Position numbers and translations under genes: made by a program. Below are positions 17,834-25,790 of a stretch of 64,000 bases of DNA, one piece after another. Every line of letters begins with the position of its first letter. Positions within the stretch are counted from its first letter, which is position 1. Below the pieces are notes generated by a model, which was not told where the DNA came from, searched no databases, and worked only from the letters and a program-made list of their open reading frames with translations. The stretch is from Arthrobacter sp. QXT-31 (lineage in GTDB: Bacteria; Actinomycetota; Actinomycetes; Actinomycetales; Micrococcaceae), in assembly GCF_001969265.1 (NCBI RefSeq), contig NZ_CP019304.1, positions 3,968,001 to 4,032,000 on the forward strand, read 5' to 3'.

Positions 17834-18484
17834 ATCGTCCTCTTTCATTTGGGTTGCCCCGGCTGAGGCGTTTAGGGGTTTGTTGCGTTCGTCCTCCGGC
17901 ACAAAGGGTTCTGCCTCCGTGTCTTCGGACTGGGGTTCTTCTGTGTCTGCGGCTTCGGCTTCCGGTTCGGATTCCGGAGCAAGCGACTCAGTAAGAGCGG
18001 TGAGCGCGTCCTGTAGGGCGGCAAGCTTGGCTTCGATGTCTCCGGCGTCAGCGGCCATGAGCATCGAGGAAGGGAAAGCCGGAGTCTTGCAGAGGGCAGC
18101 TCCGGTAAGTTCGCCGTCCAGAAGCTTTCCGTTGCGGATGAGGGGATTGCGTACCTCTACGGAGATACCTGTCAGCTCTCCGGCGCGTGCGGCCTGAAGG
18201 GCCTCGTTGCCGCGCTCGAAATCGGAGACAGTGACCGTGGCGTAAAGAGCGTCCTCACGCTGCTCAAGGGTCACGAAGCGTCCGATAGGAGCGTCTGCCT
18301 TGTGTTCTGTGTTGACTACAAGGTGCGAAATATCAGCAGGAACCTTGAGAACATCCTTGGCAACGGTGAGCGTTCCCTTGTTTGTGCGGCCTGATTCGTT
18401 GAAAGTCAGTAGTTTGTAGCTGAGAATTCGGTCATTTTCGGATGCTGTTAGCAGCTCTCCGTAAGCGTGAATAGTGTTACTCAT
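16889..18484 (-). CDS. Fused capsid maturation protease and major capsid protein
   Basis: A 531-residue fusion. Residues 1-150 are a prohead-protease domain: NTEHKADAPIGRF with the candidate catalytic His and GELTGISVEVRNP with the candidate Ser. Residues 150-215 are an acidic linker/scaffold-like segment rich in Glu. From 218 (MSETPAAPAATLF) to the end is an HK97-fold major capsid protein (ELYQTGRNYTPKFSVLLGQ ... GPVRVNAEDVSRNGQ). Portal and this gene overlap by 8 bases. An internal start at 17833 with a strong ribosome-binding site probably yields free capsid protein. Confidence 0.8.
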   Translation of the reverse strand: MSNTIHAYGELLTASENDRILSYKLLTFNESGRTNKGTLTVAKDVLKVPADISHLVVNTEHKADAPIGRFVTLEQREDALYATVTVSDFERGNEALQAARAGELTGISVEVRNPLIRNGKLLDGELTGAALCKTPAFPSSMLMAADAGDIEAKLAALQDALTALTESLAPESEPEAEAADTEEPQSEDTEAEPFVPEDERNKPLNASAGATQMKEDDMSETPAAPAATLFAANASTAPQASALEEFSNMLAEGASLGASGALHAALTDITKANSYDKTAVPAYVGELYQTGRNYTPKFSVLLGQKPLTATKIKGWKFDVLPKVAYDYAGFPAEIGTNAPTVVEVETTAAQLAGGHAIDRLTLTLNDGGYVAGYLRECADDFDRKLDTLALDKINSTAVAVTGVGGSAYHKLLKGAQLIAETGTPQWAIVGSDLWIEILETVDANKLALLSTSIGLTEGALAGFKLIPAPLSRTDLNGKVIVGSSKALEMYTLPGGPVRVNAEDVSRNGQLNGVWGAYAFLEHDKRELVKVS

Positions 18485-19523
18485 CGATATTTCCTTCAGT
18501 GGAAGTGCCTAGATTTCCCTTTGCATCGGTGACCACTTCGTATTCGGAATAGTCGAAATTCACCTTTACGCCGGGAGGGGTTACGTCGTCCTGTGAAAGA
18601 CGGTCAGCAATTGGTTGAGTGAAAAGCTTCAAACTGAGTTCAAGCAATTCCGACTTTGATTGCAGGGCGTTGGTATATTGGTCAGAATTGCCGGTAAGGC
18701 CGTCCACCATTGCTGAAGAAATGTTCAGGTGGTTTGCTAGGTCAGTCCTGCAAGCCATTCGGGCTGAAATAAGAAGCTGATTGTTCTCGTCAGCGCCGCC
18801 ATAGGGCGCAACTTCAAGGCCATAGGGAACGATGACGACGCCGCCATTAGGGTTACGACGGGAATTGGCGAAGTCCTCTTGGGCTTTGGTGACCTCTTCG
18901 TCGGTGGCTTCGTTCGGATGCAATTCCTTGATGACCGTGATCGGGGAAGGCGTGAGCGAGCGGTTAAGGATGGTCTGCTCTAGGGCGGCAGCATGGCGGA
19001 TTGTGTAGCGGCCAGCGGCAAGGAAGCCCTGAGGCTTTAGACCGGCAATGTAGATGAGGTTTTTCTGATCGAAAGGCTTGCCGTCGATGAGTACGGAACC
19101 TTCTGCGTCGATGCTCCAGCGGTTCGGGTGAACTCGGATTGCATCGGCAACGTTGCCCTCAGAATCGCGGGAGACAAACCAAACGGCAGCGTTGAAAAAG
19201 ATCAGGTCTTGGACTGTTGCGGCAATGCGGAGCTGTGGTGTGACGGCTCCGGGCTGAGTGTTGGATAGCCAGTCAGCGCCTTCTGTGGCACTTAGAGGGA
19301 AGCGGCTGGTGATACCGCTGTAGATTCCGATAGCGGCAGACACGGCAGGGATAGCCATGGCTTCATCGACAGTGGCCGGAAGCGTGGTGTTGCCGCCTGC
19401 GTTTGGGAAGAGGACGCTCTGAAGAGTGGAGGGTGACCAGATGGACTGAGCAAGCGGCTCAGTCGAATAGGCGCTCTGAGTAGCGAAGTCGAGAAGACCT
19501 GACTTCTTGCTAAAAATTCCCAA
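18477..19523 (-). CDS. Portal protein
   Basis: A 348-residue phage portal (HK97 gp3-like family) forming the dodecameric DNA gate. Seen: IPAVSAAIGIYSGITSRFPLSA, VHPNRWSID, LIYIAGLKPQGFL and SSAMVDGLTGNSDQYTNALQ. A longer open frame reaches 19631. I prefer TTG 19523 (MGIFSKKSGLL) because GGAG lies five bases upstream and the upstream extension is Arg/Gln-rich and overlaps a strong hairpin. It overlaps the capsid fusion gene by 8 bases. Confidence 0.75.
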   Translation of the reverse strand: MGIFSKKSGLLDFATQSAYSTEPLAQSIWSPSTLQSVLFPNAGGNTTLPATVDEAMAIPAVSAAIGIYSGITSRFPLSATEGADWLSNTQPGAVTPQLRIAATVQDLIFFNAAVWFVSRDSEGNVADAIRVHPNRWSIDAEGSVLIDGKPFDQKNLIYIAGLKPQGFLAAGRYTIRHAAALEQTILNRSLTPSPITVIKELHPNEATDEEVTKAQEDFANSRRNPNGGVVIVPYGLEVAPYGGADENNQLLISARMACRTDLANHLNISSAMVDGLTGNSDQYTNALQSKSELLELSLKLFTQPIADRLSQDDVTPPGVKVNFDYSEYEVVTDAKGNLGTSTEGNIDE

Positions 19524-19587
19524 ACTAACTCCAAAGAAAAAGGCAAACGGATACTGCTGTTGTCTTTGTCTTGTGCGTCGTTTGGTT

Positions 19588-19620
19588 GGACGGTGGGAAC
19601 GATTACCGCTCCCACCGTCC
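19588..19620 (-). other. Strong hairpin in the portal leader
   Basis: Perfect 11-bp stem GGACGGTGGGA / TCCCACCGTCC (19588-19598 and 19610-19620) around an 11-base loop. On the coding (minus) strand no T-run follows, so it is not a plain terminator. It sits in the 5' leader of the structural operon, upstream of the portal start. Confidence 0.6.
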
Positions 19621-19636
19621 GGGGATGTCATTGCGG

Positions 19637-19735
19637 AAATGTCATTTAGATCAAGACCAGCGAGGGGGAGAACTTGGAAAACTACCCGTCGCCGGCCTTG
19701 ACTTATCTAATTATATCATTTCTGAAATGGCATTA
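19637..19735 (-). promoter_or_regulatory. Candidate late promoter with flanking operators
   Basis: Between terminase and portal the minus strand has a perfect TATAAT (19710-19715), without a good -35. Two sites of the pattern AAATGNCATTW flank it (19637-19647 downstream, 19725-19735 upstream), and CATTTCTGAAATG (19717-19729) is a further dyad. The arrangement looks like a regulated promoter for the portal-to-tail operon. Confidence 0.4.
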
Positions 19736-19749
19736 GGTGAATGGATTCG

Positions 19750-21096
19750 CTATAGAAGCACTGCTTCACGGCGTTTGTATGGCTGTTTTTCGCGCTTTCC
19801 GGCAGCAATAAAGAGGGCGGCAGATCCAGCGCAAAGTGCGGAGATATCAGCCGTACTTGTTTTGCGTCCAAAAAGACGGGTTTCACCGCTCCATCTCCAA
19901 CACACGTGCTCGGCTGCGGTATCCAGAGAGGCCGATGTGGAGTGCTTCAGTGTTCCGTCAGCGAGTGATTGTGAGATGAATGCGGCACCGGCTCCGACTT
20001 CCTTTAGCGTCAGCGCACGGAGACGGTTTGTATTGGTACGGGGAATGCGGCCTAGAGCCTGTGCAACCTGAACATTGAAGCCGATTGGGTCATACGCGAT
20101 ATCAAGCCTCGGGTATTCCTTCAGCGCCTTTGCCAGCTCTCCGGCCACCCAATTCGTTCCGGCTCGGTGGTCCATTGTCTGCATTCTTGCCTTACCGTCA
20201 GCATCAATCCACGAAGCCGTCAGAGACGCTGTAGAGCCGTCGATTGCACAGTCGAAACCGAGTACCCAATCACTCTCCGGGGGAGCCTCAGGGGCGCTTG
20301 CAGTGGCCTTCCAGAGCGTTTCCGGAAGGGCTCTTGTGACCAGATCCGGGGGCCATTGGCCCATATACTCCATGCTCCATTGCGGCGTCGTCAGACCAGC
20401 TCGGCGTGCGCGCATTTTCTCAAGCGTCGTCAGCGTTCCGATACCGGGATGAGTGGCAAGCCAGATAGCTTCGTCTTCAATGTCTGCATGCTCCGGAGCT
20501 GCGTATTCGGAAGTGAAGTGTCCGGCCATTCCCTGACGGCCTGCCTCAAGAGCGTTCCAGTACCAGCCCGCCCTCTGTCTGCCCGGAGTACCCGCTAGCA
20601 GGAACATTCCGTCTTCTACCGTGTCGAACAGGGGAGCGGCACCCTGACGGATGTCCTCTGTCCTCTCAGGGTCAAGAGCCTGCATCTCGTCAATGAGAAT
20701 GATGCTGGCGCTGTCGCCTCGGAAGTTGTCAGGGTCAGGGGAGATGGAGTGAATGCGGGAGCCGTTAGGGAAGTGCATCGAAAGGTCTGAAGCTCCGCGA
20801 AGAATCCTCGGTCCTCCGGCGTCCTCCGGGCAGTGTCGGTCCAGCAAACGAGCAGCGGACATGTAGCGGTCACGGCTCTTCATTCCGGACTGAGCTGTTA
20901 CAAGGATTTCAGCGTCTTCGTTCAGGTCAGCGAAGCCGACGATGTACGCCCAAAGGATTGTTGACTTTCCAGCCCTACGCGGCCAGCAAATAGCGTTCGT
21001 CTCAATGCGGTTGTCGAGCTGGTTCGCTAGTGCGAGCTGGTGAGGGTGGAGCTTCCAGCCAAGCATTTCAGCGCCTCTAAGCGCGGCGGCGCTCAC
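19750..21096 (-). CDS. Phage terminase large subunit
   Basis: A 448-residue DNA-packaging motor: Walker A CWPRRAGKST near residue 38, Walker B SIILIDEMQ near 130, coupling motif LLAGTPGRQRAG, and a C-terminal RNase-H-like nuclease domain opening with WVLGFDCAIDG (first catalytic Asp). It overlaps the upstream HNH gene by 4 bases. No small terminase was recognised; the HNH protein may take part in cleavage, as in HK97-type phages. Confidence 0.88.
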   Translation of the reverse strand: MSAAALRGAEMLGWKLHPHQLALANQLDNRIETNAICWPRRAGKSTILWAYIVGFADLNEDAEILVTAQSGMKSRDRYMSAARLLDRHCPEDAGGPRILRGASDLSMHFPNGSRIHSISPDPDNFRGDSASIILIDEMQALDPERTEDIRQGAAPLFDTVEDGMFLLAGTPGRQRAGWYWNALEAGRQGMAGHFTSEYAAPEHADIEDEAIWLATHPGIGTLTTLEKMRARRAGLTTPQWSMEYMGQWPPDLVTRALPETLWKATASAPEAPPESDWVLGFDCAIDGSTASLTASWIDADGKARMQTMDHRAGTNWVAGELAKALKEYPRLDIAYDPIGFNVQVAQALGRIPRTNTNRLRALTLKEVGAGAAFISQSLADGTLKHSTSASLDTAAEHVCWRWSGETRLFGRKTSTADISALCAGSAALFIAAGKREKQPYKRREAVLL

Positions 21097-21497
21097 GCTG
21101 CGACCTTCGGTGAGAGAAAAGATAGCGGCCGGGCGGCAGGGTTATCGTGCCTTCGCTGGAAAACTCGGATCAGTGATTTCAGATCCGCGACTGACCAGAA
21201 CTTCACGGTGCGCTCGGATTCAATCATGCGAATTGTTTTGGCCTTGGCCTTGCGCTGATTGCCAAGCTTGCCGCCGTGCCTGCGGTTGCAGAGGCTATGG
21301 CTAATCGCTAGGTTCTGAAGGTCATGGCCTCCACCTTCAACGCGTGAAGTTGCGTGGTCCACATCCCATGTGTCTCCGTCTATCTGTGGATCTCCGGTGA
21401 TGGTGCGGCCACATCGGTAGCAAGGGGAGGGGAGTAGGTGGGTGAGCTTAGCTCTAGCAGTGGTGACCTTACGGCCAGCCCATTTGTTTTCGGACAC
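21093..21497 (-). CDS. HNH endonuclease next to terminase
   Basis: A 134-residue HNH nuclease with a zinc ribbon: CYRCG, the core DVDHATSRVEGGGHD, and NLAISHSLCNRRHG. HNH proteins encoded beside the terminase are needed for DNA packaging in several HK97-like phages, which fits the 4-base overlap here. I chose GTG 21497 because GGGAG is eight bases upstream; an ATG at 21527 gives ten more residues. Confidence 0.8.
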   Translation of the reverse strand: MSENKWAGRKVTTARAKLTHLLPSPCYRCGRTITGDPQIDGDTWDVDHATSRVEGGGHDLQNLAISHSLCNRRHGGKLGNQRKAKAKTIRMIESERTVKFWSVADLKSLIRVFQRRHDNPAARPLSFLSPKVAA

Positions 21498-21756
21498 AGT
21501 GGTATCTCCCTTACGGGTCAGCGTCACTGTGTCTTTGCTGGGTTCTACTTATCCGGTCCAGCTCCGGTGTGCACCTTTTGTGCTGCGGGTCTTTCCCCGC
21601 CGTCAGACCGTAAGGTGGTCATTCCTCATTCCGGTAGATCAGCGCTATCAATACGAAGCAAAGCAGTACCGGAATTACGTACCAAGCCGGGAGGCCTGTG
21701 AATGATATCGGAATCAAGGGATCACCCCCATTTCCGGGGGCTTAGCCCTTTATCAA
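21498..21756 (-). terminator. Intergenic stretch with terminator-like dyad
   Basis: The 259 bases between the HNH gene and the coiled-coil gene. A symmetric dyad AAGGG-CCCCC/GGGGG-CCCTT lies at 21717-21750, 7 to 40 bases after the stop of the coiled-coil gene. It lacks a clean T-run, so it may only attenuate. No gene is recognised here. Confidence 0.35.
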
Positions 21757-22665
21757 TTATAGCATTTGCAATTCCTTCTCAAGGCGGATCACATCGTTAT
21801 TAGCTCTTGCGATAAGCTCGGTTATACGCCTCTGCTTTTGCGCCTTATACTCATCTAGTTCCGCCAGTTGATTCTCTACATTCTGCAATAGTGTGCGTGC
21901 CGTGTGCCTTTTCTGTGCCCCTTGTCCAGATTGTGGGATGTCGGCAACCTTTGCTAGGTAGGCCTTACGTTCTTCAAGCCTTCTCTCAAGATCAATTCGC
22001 CTCTTATCGATAGTGGCGTCGAGATTATCAAGACGTTTCTGATTGTCATAAGCGCGGTGCTTTGCATCGTTGAGGGCTTTGGCTGTCGAAGGTAGTTCCG
22101 TCACCACTCGCGGCCTTGGTGAGGCCTTCCTTATCGCGGCTTCCTCAGCCCTTCTCAGCGCCTTTTCCAGCCTTGCTGCTTCTCGCTCAGCCTCACGTTG
22201 CGCCTTCCTCTCAGCGGCTTCCTGTGCCCTCTGAGCGGCTTTGGTTTGGCGCTCGGCCTCACGTGCTGCTTTCTTCTCGGCTGCTGCCTGAGCCTGACGC
22301 TCTTTCAGCTTCGCCGGTGTGGGGGAGTTGATCGGGTAGACCTTGCGCGGCTTACGTGGCTTCTTCGGTTCCGCTTTGGGCTTCTGAACTTTCGGCCTTT
22401 TATAGATGTACTTGGCTTCCGAGTAGTCGGCGTATTGATATTCACCGAGTTCCTTCAACTCTCGGACGATCCTGTCAATCTCGTCCTGACGTTCATCCAG
22501 CCTGTGAAGCTTCCTGAGAATTGAGGCCTCTTGAATCGCAACCTGTTCCTCGGTCTTCAGCGTGGCAAGAACCTTGAGTTCATGCAGGACGATTCTCTCT
22601 GTGGTGTTTGCGCTCTGTTCCGCGCTGGCAAGCTGAGTCTTCAGAATTCCGGTTCGGTTGCTCAT
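21757..22665 (-). CDS. Coiled-coil phage protein of unknown function
   Basis: A 302-residue, highly charged protein. Residues 1-75 and 200-300 are predicted coiled coil. A Pro/Lys-rich hinge (PKAEPKKPRKPRKVYPI) is followed by a long Ala/Glu/Arg/Lys helix with repeated AAERKA/REAER units. No enzymatic motif. It starts at ATG 22665, overlapping the upstream small gene by 4 bases. Size and position before the packaging genes would allow a DNA-binding or terminase-small-subunit-like role, but nothing in the sequence proves it. Confidence 0.55.
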   Translation of the reverse strand: MSNRTGILKTQLASAEQSANTTERIVLHELKVLATLKTEEQVAIQEASILRKLHRLDERQDEIDRIVRELKELGEYQYADYSEAKYIYKRPKVQKPKAEPKKPRKPRKVYPINSPTPAKLKERQAQAAAEKKAAREAERQTKAAQRAQEAAERKAQREAEREAARLEKALRRAEEAAIRKASPRPRVVTELPSTAKALNDAKHRAYDNQKRLDNLDATIDKRRIDLERRLEERKAYLAKVADIPQSGQGAQKRHTARTLLQNVENQLAELDEYKAQKQRRITELIARANNDVIRLEKELQML

Positions 22666-22772
22666 GCCTTCTTCTTTCCGTAGTTCCTGACTTCTTCCCT
22701 CATCTTCTTCAGACGGTCAACGTGATCCTTCACCAGCACTACGGCTAGGATGGTTAGTAGAATTTCAAGCAT
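22662..22772 (-). CDS. 36-residue membrane protein, holin-like size
   Basis: A tiny protein beginning MLEILLTILAVVLVKDHVDR: one hydrophobic helix of about 14 residues, then a strongly basic tail ending in KKKA. ATG 22772 has AGGA five bases upstream and overlaps both neighbours, so it looks translated. Single-helix proteins with a basic tail occur among phage lysis and membrane-disrupting proteins; this is only a suggestion. Confidence 0.45.
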   Translation of the reverse strand: MLEILLTILAVVLVKDHVDRLKKMREEVRNYGKKKA

Positions 22773-22980
22773 TGCGTTCCTCTGCTTCCGTGCAACGGGC
22801 ATCGATATCTTCCGCTGTATAGTTCGGTCCTTTGGCGCGCTGCTGCCTGCGTTCTGCGTCCTTCTCCGCAAGGCGTTCCAGAGTGGCCTTGTAGTCCGCT
22901 GGCACTAGGACTGTGGGGAGTTCCTGTCCGCTACGGGTAAAGCAGTACATGCCTTCGCCGTTCCAGTAGTTTTCTTTCAT
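22765..22980 (-). CDS. 71-residue phage protein, hypothetical
   Basis: Begins MKENYWNGEGMYCFTRSGQE. The C-terminal half is a charged helix (DAERRQQRAKG). No known family. Start at ATG 22980 is preceded by GAAAGAAG; a longer frame runs into the repeat-rich region upstream and was not used. Confidence 0.45.
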   Translation of the reverse strand: MKENYWNGEGMYCFTRSGQELPTVLVPADYKATLERLAEKDAERRQQRAKGPNYTAEDIDARCTEAEERNA

Positions 22981-23160
22981 GATGCTTCTTTCGTAAGTAA
23001 GTGTTTGTTGCTTGCAAGGGGGATAGGGCTGTTTTTTGGTCAAGCTCCATAGCCGGGGCTTCAAGGGGGGTAGGTGCACGTATCTTCTATACGTGCTTAT
23101 CCCCCTATCCCCCTTGCTTTGAGGGGAGTAAATATCCCCCTTTTATCCCCCTTTATCCCC
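22981..23160. other. Candidate phage origin region (G-runs, hairpin)
   Basis: Non-coding stretch between repA-like gene and the small genes. It contains repeated TATCCCCC units (five, plus TATACCCC) between 23098 and 23168, so the minus strand offers four G-runs of 4-5 with 4-6-base loops, a G-quadruplex pattern reaching into the repA stop. A perfect hairpin GCACGTAT/ATACGTGC is at 23076-23096. A 15-of-16-bp inverted repeat pairs about 23014-23029 with 23103-23119. Confidence 0.5.
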
Positions 23161-24612
23161 CTATACCCCTTGGAGGACGATGACCTTGAGGGGGGATTGT
23201 GGTTCGGGATCTCCGTCAGACCAGACGGCCAGAGGACGGAAGACCTGACGCTTGTTGTCGATCATTGCTCGGAAGAGTCCACATCCTGAGGAATTCATCT
23301 GGACCATTGCGGCCTTCTGTCCGGATTCCTGCTTGACGTTTTCCTCGGTCAGCAATCCCCATTCGGATAGCTCTTCGAGGATGGAGCGGACTTCCTGCTT
23401 CTTCTTCGTGGCTGAGCCAGCGATCTTCTCAACAACATCCTTTGTCTTGAGCTTCTGGATGCCGTCAGCCAATGTGCGGATAACCTCGCGGAAGAGATCA
23501 TTTGCCTTGGATGCTTCCTGACCGGAGTTGTCTCCCATGTGAGTCAGCATGTTCGTTGCCGGATCACGTGTCAGAGCGAATTCCGGAACGGGGTCCATAC
23601 GTCCCTTGTCAATGCGGAGGTAAGCGGTATCGCCTTCACGTTTGTAGATCCACATATTGTCCGGAAAGCCTTCCCAGCGTGCCGAACCGATGGAGCGTTC
23701 AAACTCTGCGTTGGACTTGCCAGCGTGCCCCATGTGCGTTGTCAGGATGATGTCCTTGACGCCGGATTCCTTCTGAAGCCTCTGAAGGGCTGTGATGTAG
23801 TCCGCTGCGTCCTCATCGGAGTTCACGGAGCCTAGGAATGCGGCCTGTAGCGGATCAATCTCAAGGATTTCGATCTTGTTGTCTCGGAGCCACTTGATAG
23901 CGCGTTCTAGGACCACTTCGTTCTGAATGAAGAGGCCTGCACCGCGCATGTTCATCACGAAGATTTTGTGGCGGTTGACGATCTGTGCACGGCGGAACCA
24001 GTCGTGCATCTGGTTCGGCATCAGCTCATAGTTCCAGACGGCTACGTTGCCTTCTACAGGCTTTACCGGGAAGCGTCCGAATAGGGGAGTGCCGTCTACG
24101 TAGGACTTGACGCGGTTGACCTGTAGGACGGTCTTACCGGCCTTTGCGGGAGCTGTGACGGTGGTGATGTGCCCAACCATCAGGAGGTGCTTCACGCGCC
24201 ATTCCATCGGCTCTTCGGGCATGGTCAGCGCTGTGTGAAGGTCCATGCAGCTATCGAAGAGGGAGAGGTCAGCGTCGGAGTTCTCCACCTTGTAGCGGCG
24301 GTTTGCTTCCTCACGTGCACGCTTGTTGGCTAGCTCAACTTCAACGAGTTCCCAAGACTGGAATTTCTCGGAGGCTTCAATGCGCTTGTTGAAGATTTTG
24401 GTTGCCTTGTCTTCAAGGTCACGCGCCATGTAAGCGGCTTTAGCTTCCAGCTCGTCCTTTGTCATGAGGCCTGCCTCACGGACGAGGGTCTTTAGTTCGT
24501 AGTTCTCTGCGGTGAGCTGTTCGGGAGTCTTTTCCCAAGGGTTGGCACGCGGTGCCGTCTCATCGAATCGTGCCGGGATCTGGACGGCGTTAGGTGCGGT
24601 TGTTGTTTCCAT
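23161..24612 (-). CDS. RepA-type AAA ATPase/helicase
   Basis: A 483-residue replication protein of the RepA/DnaB-like (RecA-fold) family. Walker A APAKAGKTV is at 154-162 and a Walker B-like strand IEILEIDPLQAAF near 245. A Thr-His strand end (DIILTTHMGHAG) is typical of hexameric RepA helicases. The N-terminal 115 residues are coiled coil; the C-terminal 90 residues look like a winged helix (DVVEKIAGSATKKKQEVRSILEEL). It likely drives phage genome replication. Upstream lie three TTGTCC repeats. Confidence 0.75.
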   Translation of the reverse strand: METTTAPNAVQIPARFDETAPRANPWEKTPEQLTAENYELKTLVREAGLMTKDELEAKAAYMARDLEDKATKIFNKRIEASEKFQSWELVEVELANKRAREEANRRYKVENSDADLSLFDSCMDLHTALTMPEEPMEWRVKHLLMVGHITTVTAPAKAGKTVLQVNRVKSYVDGTPLFGRFPVKPVEGNVAVWNYELMPNQMHDWFRRAQIVNRHKIFVMNMRGAGLFIQNEVVLERAIKWLRDNKIEILEIDPLQAAFLGSVNSDEDAADYITALQRLQKESGVKDIILTTHMGHAGKSNAEFERSIGSARWEGFPDNMWIYKREGDTAYLRIDKGRMDPVPEFALTRDPATNMLTHMGDNSGQEASKANDLFREVIRTLADGIQKLKTKDVVEKIAGSATKKKQEVRSILEELSEWGLLTEENVKQESGQKAAMVQMNSSGCGLFRAMIDNKRQVFRPLAVWSDGDPEPQSPLKVIVLQGV

Positions 24613-24639
24613 TCGTATATTTCCAATTCAGTTTAGATG

Positions 24640-24708
24640 TGTTGTCCATATGGACCTTTCTGTCATTTTGTCTTTGTCCTTGGCCTGAGGCCTTCAACTA
24701 CACCTTGT
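24640..24708. repeat. Three TTGTCC repeats upstream of repA-like gene
   Basis: TTGTCC at 24640-24645, 24672-24677 and 24703-24708, spaced 32 and 31 bases (three helical turns). The first is part of the dyad GTCCATATGGAC. Candidate operator or replication iterons. Confidence 0.45.
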
Positions 24709-24824
24709 CCATTTATGGTAAACTTAGGTATAGAGATTGAGGTTTTTATGTCATTCCTTTCCTCCTTCCTCTGTTGAGGCTTATCGTGGTTGTTAGGTCT
24801 TTGCTCTTATTGTTTTGCATGAAG

Positions 24825-24857
24825 TGCCCCGCGCCTGTCGTTTTGGTTTGCGGGGCA
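24825..24857 (-). terminator. Terminator after the 52-residue gene
   Basis: Stem TGCCCCGC/GCGGGGCA (24825-24832 and 24850-24857) with a 17-base loop, three bases past the stop of the minus-strand gene at 24861. The following minus-strand bases are T-poor, so strength is uncertain. Confidence 0.5.
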
Positions 24858-24860
24858 TTT

Positions 24861-25019
24861 CTATTTCTCCACAAGATCCCAAAGCGGGGTCACCGTTTCA
24901 GGCTCTTCCTCCCGCATTCGTGTAAACCTGTTATCGGCGGCTACTTGAGCCGCCATCTTCTTTGCGTAGCGGGCTTCAAGGTCACGGACCCTTCTAAGTG
25001 ATTCTTCAAGACTGATCAT
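24861..25019 (-). CDS. 52-residue phage protein, hypothetical
   Basis: Charged helical protein beginning MISLEESLRRVRDLEARYAK. Its ATG overlaps the stop of the GIY-YIG gene (ATGA), so it is translationally coupled to it. No family recognised and no helix-turn-helix seen. Confidence 0.5.
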   Translation of the reverse strand: MISLEESLRRVRDLEARYAKKMAAQVAADNRFTRMREEEPETVTPLWDLVEK

Positions 25020-25711
25020 GCGCTTACTTTCTCTAGTTCGATTTCTGATTGCTGGCACCAGTAGCACTCCGGATTAAACTTCCCGCCGTTAGCGTGGTAG
25101 CGGACGTGTGGTCCTTTGCTTTGGCGGCGGTGAACTTCTTCCTTGGGGGCTGTGGCAAACCACAATTTCTGCCCTTGTGAGGCTCTTTCCTTCTGAGCCT
25201 TCTTGACTGCATCGGGAAGTTGCTTCCAGTGTTCTTTAGCGCTCTGTCTGCGGCGCTCTGTAAGGGCTTCGGTTTCCTGTTCGGTGCGTGCTGCTCGGGC
25301 TGCTGCCCTGCCTGCACTCATTGCCGCCTTTTGCTCCGCCGTGAGGGTCATTCCGTAGCGGTGGGAGAGCCTGCCCTTGGGCTGTTGTCCCTTGCGAGTC
25401 AGAAGCGGCACCTTCGGCTGTGCGGATGTGTGCTGCTTTCGGTAGTGGTCTTCGCGCTGGTCGGCATAGGCCGCGTCATCCGTGTCCAGCTTCTCTAGGG
25501 CGATTGCCTTGACGTTCTCCGGCCCAATCTCCCTCATCCATTCATAGACGGGTAGGTGGTCATGAGTGCCCTGCCTGCATCGGTACTTGTGTAGGGCAAG
25601 TCTCTCGGGAACGTACCTGCATTGGCCGATGTAGCGCACCACTCCATCAGGTCCGTGAAGTCCGTAGATTGCTCGGGAGTAGTCGCGGGGGGTTCGAGGG
25701 CTTCGTGGCAT
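25016..25711 (-). CDS. GIY-YIG homing-type endonuclease
   Basis: A 231-residue nuclease. The GIY-YIG core is IYGLHGPDGVVRYIGQC near residue 15, followed by the conserved Arg (PERLALHKYRC). The middle (GMTLTAEQKAAMSAGRAAAR ... RRRQSAKEHWKQL) resembles NUMOD3 DNA-binding repeats. A C-terminal zinc-ribbon-like NPECYWCQQ follows. Such enzymes are often selfish homing endonucleases in phages. First gene of the leftward early transcript. Confidence 0.75.
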   Translation of the reverse strand: MPRSPRTPRDYSRAIYGLHGPDGVVRYIGQCRYVPERLALHKYRCRQGTHDHLPVYEWMREIGPENVKAIALEKLDTDDAAYADQREDHYRKQHTSAQPKVPLLTRKGQQPKGRLSHRYGMTLTAEQKAAMSAGRAAARAARTEQETEALTERRRQSAKEHWKQLPDAVKKAQKERASQGQKLWFATAPKEEVHRRQSKGPHVRYHANGGKFNPECYWCQQSEIELEKVSA

Positions 25712-25790
25712 AAAAATTTCCTTCGTTAGGTGGTTGCTTTATTGCTTGCTTTGTGCTACCAGTATACCACGTCAAAAATGGGGGTTGCGT

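Noticed and set aside
23014..23170. CRISPR array in the repeated C-run region
   Set aside because: Units are only 8-11 bases with no spacers of regular length and no cas genes.
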